From NCBI RefSeq assembly GCF_003340565.1, contig NZ_QPLK01000008.1, forward strand, positions 62,001 through 126,000: a stretch of 64,000 nucleotides of DNA. Reading direction: 5' to 3'. Shown in pieces: positions 59,335 through 64,000 of the stretch. Within the stretch, counting starts at the first letter, position 1. Each line of letters begins with the position of its first letter. Source of the stretch: Rhodovulum sp. 12E13 (lineage in GTDB: Bacteria > Pseudomonadota > Alphaproteobacteria > Rhodobacterales > Rhodobacteraceae). A program made the position numbers and the translations under genes. The notes below the pieces were generated by a model. That model saw nothing but the letters and a program-made list of their open reading frames with translations. It had not been told where the DNA came from and did no database searches.

Positions 59335-60459
59335 ATGTCCGCCGCTCTCGACATCTTCATCGTCGCGCCCCCCGGGCTCGAGCCTGTCCTCGCCGAAGAA
59401 GCCGCCGAGCGCGGCTTCGCCCCGGCCACGCCGGTGCCGGGCGGAGTTGCCGTGACGGGCGACTGGGCGGAGGTGTGGCGCGCCAACCTGGAGCTGCGGG
59501 GCGCGACGCGCGTGCTCGTCCGCGTGGCCGAGTTCCGTGCGCTGCACCTCGCGCAGCTCGACAAGCGGGCCCGCAAGGTCGACTGGGCGGCTCTGCTGCG
59601 CGCCGACGTGCCCGTTCGGGTCGAGGCCACCTGCCGCAAGTCGCGCATCTACCATGACGGCGCCGCGGCCACCCGCATCGCCCGCGCCATCGCCGACGGG
59701 GCCGGCGCCCCCCTCGCCGCGGATCGCGCGGCCGGGCCGGTCGTCGTCAAGGCGCGGATCGAGGACGACCTCTGCACGATCAGCGTCGATGCCACGGGCG
59801 AATCGCTTCACCGGCGCGGGCACAAGCAGCAGGTGGGCAAGGCGCCGCTGCGCGAGACGCTGGCCGCGCTGATCCTGCGGGCGTCGGGCTACCGGGGCGA
59901 CGAACCCGTGCTCGACCCGATGTGCGGCTCCGGCACCTTCGTCATCGAGGCGGCCGAAATCGCGGCGGGCCTCGCGCCGGGGCGCTCTCGCGGCTTTGCC
60001 TTCGAGCAGCTTGCGACCCTCGACGCCGACGCCTGGGCCGCGATGCGCGCCGCCGCGACCGTCCGGGCCGAGCCCCCGTGCGGCATCGCCTTCACCGGGT
60101 ACGACCGCGACGGCGGCGCCGTCGCTGCCGCCGCCGCCAATGCCGAGCGCGCCGGGGTGGGGGGCCTGTGCACCTTCGCGCGGCACCCCATCGGCGCGCT
60201 GGAGCGTCCCGCGGGGCTGCCGGGCCTCGTGGCGGTCAACCCGCCATACGGCACCCGGATCGGTGCGCGGAAGGCGCTCCACGCCCTCTACGACTCGCTT
60301 GGCCGCCGTCTCGCCGACGACTTCGGGGGCTGGCGCGTGGCGATGGTGACCGCCGATGCCGGCCTCGCCCGCAGCACCGGCCTGCCGCTAGAGGAGGGGC
60401 CGGTCATGCCCCATGGCGGCCTCCGGCTGCGCCTTTACCGGACGGGCCCTCTGCCCTGA
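59335..60459 (+). CDS. THUMP-domain class I SAM-dependent RNA methyltransferase
   Basis: 374 residues. N-terminal ferredoxin-like/THUMP RNA-binding region (FIVAPPGLEPVLAEEAAERGF, VRVEATCRKSRIYHDGAAATRIARAIADG, ISVDATGESLHRRGHKQQVGKAPLRETLAALIL) and a C-terminal methyltransferase with SAM motif VLDPMCGSGTFVIEAAEIAAG and catalytic NPPYGTRIG (N-P-P-Y). This is the RlmL N-terminal/YpsC-like group that makes N2-methylguanosine in 23S rRNA. Two in-frame ATGs (59299, 59335) are possible; 59335 gives the standard N terminus. Confidence 0.92.
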   Translation: MSAALDIFIVAPPGLEPVLAEEAAERGFAPATPVPGGVAVTGDWAEVWRANLELRGATRVLVRVAEFRALHLAQLDKRARKVDWAALLRADVPVRVEATCRKSRIYHDGAAATRIARAIADGAGAPLAADRAAGPVVVKARIEDDLCTISVDATGESLHRRGHKQQVGKAPLRETLAALILRASGYRGDEPVLDPMCGSGTFVIEAAEIAAGLAPGRSRGFAFEQLATLDADAWAAMRAAATVRAEPPCGIAFTGYDRDGGAVAAAAANAERAGVGGLCTFARHPIGALERPAGLPGLVAVNPPYGTRIGARKALHALYDSLGRRLADDFGGWRVAMVTADAGLARSTGLPLEEGPVMPHGGLRLRLYRTGPLP

Positions 60460-60611
60460 CGGGCGCGTGCCGGATAGCTGGCATTTTCTGCACCTGCACC
60501 GGGTCTGCCCGCCCCCGATAACCACGGCTTAAGGCTTGGCGCTTATCCCGGTCGCCGAGCAGCGCACGGCTGCCGTCCGAAGCCCTGATACCAACCTGCG
60601 GAGAGCAGCTC

Positions 60612-61508
60612 ATGGCCTATACCAACCCCACCGTGGCACAGGCACTTCCCTTCCCCGAGGAAGCCGCCGCGGCCATTCGTAAAGCGATTGGAACGGAGTT
60701 CACCGTGACGAGCGAAAGCGGCGTCGGCAACGTGACCTATGTCGAGGGCGATACGTTCACCGATCCCGAGGGCGTGTCGTCCGTCATCATGTTCCAGGAC
60801 ACCGGCAACGGCGCCAGCTTCACCGATACGTCGGGAGGCACCCTCGACCGCTTCATCGCCGGCACCAGCGGCGACGACAACTTCACGACCGCCGGTGGGG
60901 ATGACGAGATCATGCTCGGCGACGGCAACGACACCGTCGATGCCGGCGACGGCACCGACGTCGTGATCGTCAACGGCGCCTATAACCCCGACCGCGTTCA
61001 GGTGCAGGACGACGGCAGCATCGTCATCGACAACGGCAACGGCACCCAGGCGGTGGTCCGCAACACCGAGATCCTGCAGTTCGACGACACCAAGGTGGTC
61101 GTGGCCACCAACGTCAAGGACGCCGCGATCGCCCTGCTCTACGAAGCGGCCTTCGACCGCCAGATCGACAATGCCGGCTACAAGTTCTGGACGACCGGTG
61201 GAAACGACGATCTCGATGTCGCGCAGATCGCCGACTACTTCGCCAAGAGCACCGAGTTCCAGGGCCTGTTCGCGGGCACCTCGAACGAAGAGTTCGTCAA
61301 CGCGGTCTACCGCAACTTCTTCGACCGCGAGGCCGACGCGGGCGGCTTCGAGTTCTACACGCGGCTGCTCAACGAGGGCGTGATCGACCGTGGCGACTTC
61401 CTGGCCGACATCGCCGACAGCGGCGAAGCGCTGCAGCTCTTCGAGGACATCGTGAAGGTCATCGGCTCGAACCCGACCGACAGCTCGGACGACATGGGCA
61501 CCGCCTGA
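60612..61508 (+). CDS. RTX-repeat and DUF4214 surface protein
   Basis: 298 residues, no N-terminal signal peptide. Residues about 85-120 (FIAGTSGDDNFTTAGGDDEIMLGDGNDTVDAGDGTDVVIV) are calcium-binding RTX nonapeptides (GGxGxDxuu). Residues about 170-285 (IALLYEAAFDRQIDNAGYKFWTTGGND, then EEFVNAVYRNFFDREADAGGFEFYTRLLNEG) are two DUF4214 units. The acidic composition and lack of Sec signal fit type I secretion by a C-terminal signal. GGAGAG lies about 8 bases before the ATG. Followed 70 bases on by a GT2 gene, so it may be a glycosylated S-layer-like or sheath protein (inference). Confidence 0.88.
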   Translation: MAYTNPTVAQALPFPEEAAAAIRKAIGTEFTVTSESGVGNVTYVEGDTFTDPEGVSSVIMFQDTGNGASFTDTSGGTLDRFIAGTSGDDNFTTAGGDDEIMLGDGNDTVDAGDGTDVVIVNGAYNPDRVQVQDDGSIVIDNGNGTQAVVRNTEILQFDDTKVVVATNVKDAAIALLYEAAFDRQIDNAGYKFWTTGGNDDLDVAQIADYFAKSTEFQGLFAGTSNEEFVNAVYRNFFDREADAGGFEFYTRLLNEGVIDRGDFLADIADSGEALQLFEDIVKVIGSNPTDSSDDMGTA

Positions 61509-61578
61509 CCGCAGATCCGGCTCGACGCAGCCAGTGCCGCAGAACGCGGCACTCAACGGGAAAGAACGCCTGTCATCC

Positions 61579-63798
61579 ATGGCCAGCATCCACTTCCGGC
61601 CGGCGCCCGACGAGGGCGCCTTTCCCCCGGCACAGACTGCGCCGCACGACCTGTCGGACGCCCTCCATATGCCGCGCCTCGCGGACCGGGAGGTGTTCGC
61701 TCGCGGCGCAGTCGCTGCCGTTCGCCACGTCCGTGCATCCGACGCGCCTTTCGCGGCCTTCGCCCAACTGCCCGCGGCAGCCCGCTCTCGCCTCGCGAGC
61801 AGCCCGGAGGGCTGGGACTGGATCGCCGGTCTGCTCGAGGGCGCCGCGCGTGGCAGCGGGACGCCGCAGACGAAAACAGGGCCGGAGACGCGCGCGGGAT
61901 CGAACTCCCTGCGGTCCACACCGGCGGCGGCGGAGTGCCCGGCAGGGCTCGAAGCGGCGGCCAACTCTCGCGACCCGAGCCCCTGTGACCCGAGCCCCTG
62001 TGCCCCGAGCCCTTTCGACCCGAGCGCAGGACAGGGTGCCACCCGGGATCCGCGCGGCCCGATACCCGGTCTGCTCTTGGCGGAGCGAGCGCTGCAGGCC
62101 CGGATCGCCCATGCCCCGGAAGTCGCGGCGAGCTGGTCGCGCTATCTCGATTATCTTGCGCGCACCAACCAGCCGCGCAAGCGCGCCGCGGTCGCCGCGC
62201 TGTCGCGCCGCGCGCGCGATCTGTCGATGCCGCATGTTGTGGGCTCCGGCCCCAACTCCCCCGACGCCGACGCCCCTGACGCACCAGAGCCTGATGTGCT
62301 CGCGGATGTGACCTCCGGTGTCACCGCGGTGCCGCCCCAGGCGCAGGACGGGCATCGCGCGTCGGCAAGCGCCGCCCACGACGTCCCCGATGCCGCGGCG
62401 GCGGGCGCCTCGCGGTGCGCGCCCCCCGCCTCACCGCCCGCGTCCGACTCGACGGGGCCCTCGGCGGCCCCCGCAGAACGCGGCCCCTCAAGGGGCGCCG
62501 CCCCCACGCCCGCGCAAGACTCGTCGGCAAAGACCCTGGCCGCATTGCCGGCGCCCTGGCACGGCGTCACCGTCATCGTGCCCGTATACGGAGATCCGCG
62601 CAGCCTCGCCGCGTGCCTCGACGCCCTCGCGCAGACGAGCGGGCGCCGACCCTGGCGCGCTCTGCTCATCGACGACGCCTCGCCGGATCCGGCCATCGCC
62701 GAGCTGCTCGCCGATCGGTCCGGCGACGGACCGTTTCACCTCAGACGGCTCACGCACAACCGCGGATACATCGGAGCCGTCACGGCCGCGCTCGAACTGG
62801 CGACCGAGGGAGATGTCGTGCTGCTCAACAGCGACTGCGTCGTTCCGGGCGGCGACTGGATAGACCGGCTCGCCGCCCATGCCGGCGACGGAGTCGGAAC
62901 GGTGACCCCCCTGGCGAGCGACGGACAATGCTTCGGCTTTCCGCTCCCGTTCCGCTCCGCGCCGGCCTTTCTCGGCGACCGACTCGCACGGATCGACGCG
63001 GCGGCGCGCCACGCCAATGCCGGGCGTTCGGTCAGGATGCTCACGAGCGTCGGCTTCTGCACCTACGTGACGCGCGCCTGCCTCGACGCCACCGGCGGAC
63101 TCCGCGCCGAGGGCCTGACCGCGGGCTACGGAGAGGAGGTCGATTTCTGCCTGCGCGCGAGCGATGCCGGCCTCGGGCATGTCGCCGCGACAGACTGCTT
63201 CGTCACCCATCTCGGCTCGGCCTCTTTCCGAGCGGCCAAGCGCGCCCTCGTTCGCCGCAACGAGGCGGTGCTCGAACGCAGGTTCCCCAGCTATTTCGCC
63301 CGCTTCGCCGTCCAGTGCGCGGCCGATCCCCTGCGCCCGGCCCGGGCTCGGATCGAGCGCGCGCTGCTCGAAACCGACGCACGCAAGGGCGGCGTGGCGC
63401 TGATCGGCCGCGACGCGGCCGCCCTCGCCGAAAGCCACGCGGCCTGGCAGGCCCTGCAGGCGGGCGAGCCGGTGCGCGTGATCGAGGTCGACGCGCTCGC
63501 CGCCCCCGACACGATCGCTCGCCTCAGCTCGCCGGGCCTGCTCTGGCCGCAGAACATCTCCTGGCGCCTGCCCGAGGATGTGCCGCTGCTCACCGCCGAT
63601 CTGGCCGCGCTCGGCCATCCCCGGCTCCTGGTCGAGCGGGACCTCGCCCCCCTCGCGGCAGGATGGCTCGGGCCGCAGGCGTTCGATCTTCTGCCCGAGC
63701 AGCCGGGCGAGACGAGCGCCGCGGCAGGGCCATCGCACCTTCCCGCCGAACTGCGCGCCGCCTGCGACGCAGACGCCTATGCGGGGCTCTACCTGTGA
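61579..63798 (+). CDS. Large glycosyltransferase family 2 protein with N-terminal extension
   Basis: 739 residues from the ATG at 61579; a GTG at 61534 would add 15. The first about 320 residues are low-complexity (Ala/Pro/Asp/Ser-rich) around a helical patch RALQARIAHAPEVAASWSRYLDYLARTNQPRKRAAVAALSRRARDL. The GT2 domain (about 330-580) has VTVIVPVYGDPRSLAACLDALAQ, LLIDDASPDPAI, LTHNRGYIGAVTAALELATEGDVVLLNSDCVVPGGDWIDRL (DXD equivalent NSD) and GYGEEVDFCLRASDAG with VTHLGSASF. A C-terminal 150-residue region is unrecognised. It sits between a surface protein gene and a further gene by GTGA overlap. Confidence 0.85.
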   Translation: MASIHFRPAPDEGAFPPAQTAPHDLSDALHMPRLADREVFARGAVAAVRHVRASDAPFAAFAQLPAAARSRLASSPEGWDWIAGLLEGAARGSGTPQTKTGPETRAGSNSLRSTPAAAECPAGLEAAANSRDPSPCDPSPCAPSPFDPSAGQGATRDPRGPIPGLLLAERALQARIAHAPEVAASWSRYLDYLARTNQPRKRAAVAALSRRARDLSMPHVVGSGPNSPDADAPDAPEPDVLADVTSGVTAVPPQAQDGHRASASAAHDVPDAAAAGASRCAPPASPPASDSTGPSAAPAERGPSRGAAPTPAQDSSAKTLAALPAPWHGVTVIVPVYGDPRSLAACLDALAQTSGRRPWRALLIDDASPDPAIAELLADRSGDGPFHLRRLTHNRGYIGAVTAALELATEGDVVLLNSDCVVPGGDWIDRLAAHAGDGVGTVTPLASDGQCFGFPLPFRSAPAFLGDRLARIDAAARHANAGRSVRMLTSVGFCTYVTRACLDATGGLRAEGLTAGYGEEVDFCLRASDAGLGHVAATDCFVTHLGSASFRAAKRALVRRNEAVLERRFPSYFARFAVQCAADPLRPARARIERALLETDARKGGVALIGRDAAALAESHAAWQALQAGEPVRVIEVDALAAPDTIARLSSPGLLWPQNISWRLPEDVPLLTADLAALGHPRLLVERDLAPLAAGWLGPQAFDLLPEQPGETSAAAGPSHLPAELRAACDADAYAGLYL
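61972..62031. repeat. Four 15-bp tandem repeats in the GT2 gene
   Basis: Units GACCCGAGCCCCTGT (61972 and 61987, identical), then two diverged copies at 62002 and 62017. They encode DPSPC-DPSPC-APSPF-DPSAG in the disordered N-terminal part. Confidence 0.9.
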
Positions 63799-64000
63799 CC
63801 GAGGCAGGCGAAATCCTGGCCCTCGACACGGGCTACCTCTACGGCTGGGCGACCCTGCCCGGGTCGACCGCTCCGCCCGTGATCGAGGTGCTCGTCGACG
63901 GGCTGAGCGCCGCGGTCGCGCCGGCCGATCTCGACGCGGCGGCGCTCGCCCCCCTGCGTTCGTGCAACGGCCTGCCCGCCGGCGCCTTCGCCTTCGCCAT
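63795..64000 (+). CDS. Partial gene at the window edge, probably glycan-related
   Basis: Open from the GTG at 63795 (GTGA overlap with the GT2 stop) to the end of the window, 68 complete codons. It reads TEAGEILALDTGYLYGWATLPGSTAPPVIEVLVDGLSAAVAPADLDAAALAPLRSCNGLPAGAFAFA after the initiator, resembling the small beta-rich module with GW near the start and VEVLVDG in the middle that precedes glycosyltransferase domains in some surface-glycan enzymes. The rest of the gene is outside the window, so the product is not assigned. Confidence 0.7.
   Translation, partial: MTEAGEILALDTGYLYGWATLPGSTAPPVIEVLVDGLSAAVAPADLDAAALAPLRSCNGLPAGAFAFA

Noticed and set aside
1-64000. CRISPR array, tRNA genes or insertion sequences
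   Set aside because: No regularly spaced direct repeats of 25-40 bases, no cloverleaf-like sequences ending in a T-loop consensus, and no transposase or terminal inverted repeat pair were seen.

Overview
The window is very GC-rich DNA, densely coded on both strands with short intergenic gaps and frequent ATGA/GTGA stop-start overlaps. Gene content (XdhABC closest in my memory to Rhodobacter capsulatus, an exosortase/EpsI fusion, a homologue of the Rhodobacter gene-transfer-agent spike base, a DUF2125 protein, GatCA, an alphaproteobacterial-type rnpB) points to a member of the Rhodobacteraceae (Alphaproteobacteria). No species can be named from sequence alone. The set ech-mutM-ubiE-ubiB is usually found beside rpsT-dnaA in this family, so the left edge is probably close to the chromosomal origin (inference).

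Layout. 0.1-4.8 kb: housekeeping (enoyl-CoA hydratase, MutM, a membrane protein, UbiE-UbiB). 4.8-17.2 kb: a surface-polysaccharide locus with a Wzx-like flippase translationally coupled to an unusual NRPS-like protein (condensation - carrier - thioesterase, no adenylation domain, Cys in the thioesterase nucleophile position), an exosortase/EpsI fusion, three glycosyltransferases (GT2, WecG/TagA type, GT4), an O-antigen-ligase-like polymerase, and three small phage/GTA-like proteins. 17.2-30.5 kb: SLC13 permease, HtrA protease, Bax-inhibitor-1 family protein behind a heat-shock-type promoter, a frameshifted acetyltransferase pseudogene, rpmG, TerB/DUF533 protein, RNase P RNA, an AmpD-like amidase, two lipoproteins, gatCA, a fatty-acid desaturase, a ceramidase-family protein and an MBL-fold hydrolase. 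30.6-42.4 kb: a MotA/ExbB-like plus MotB/OmpA-like pair, ChaC, DUF2125 protein, extensin-family protein, tyrA-hisC, NAD(P)-binding protein, rpsD, and a degenerate Hint-domain protein. 42.7-52.7 kb: one long purine operon, xdhABC followed without gaps by a BmpA-type ABC nucleobase/nucleoside importer (ATPase, two permeases, binding protein). 53-60.5 kb: small secreted proteins, an AhpD-like protein, an FAD/GcvT demethylating dehydrogenase with a class-III aminotransferase, and a THUMP rRNA methyltransferase. 60.6-64 kb: an RTX/DUF4214 surface protein, a long GT2 glycosyltransferase and the start of another gene, probably the beginning of a second surface-glycan locus.

The most unusual feature is a family of interspersed palindromic elements: one or two GC-rich hairpins followed by a conserved tail of the type GGATACTTGGAGCAAGAAG. 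They lie between genes (about 27.9, 36.1 and 49.5 kb), at the uncertain 5' end of the AmpD-like gene (24.4 kb), and in frame inside both xanthine dehydrogenase subunits (43.2 and 45.5 kb), where they encode extra linker peptide. A different set of short palindromes fills the xdhA-xdhB gap, and XdhC carries a 15-bp in-frame tandem repeat, so the whole xdh operon appears to be a landing area for repeats. No CRISPR array, tRNA, IS element or recognised defence system was found.
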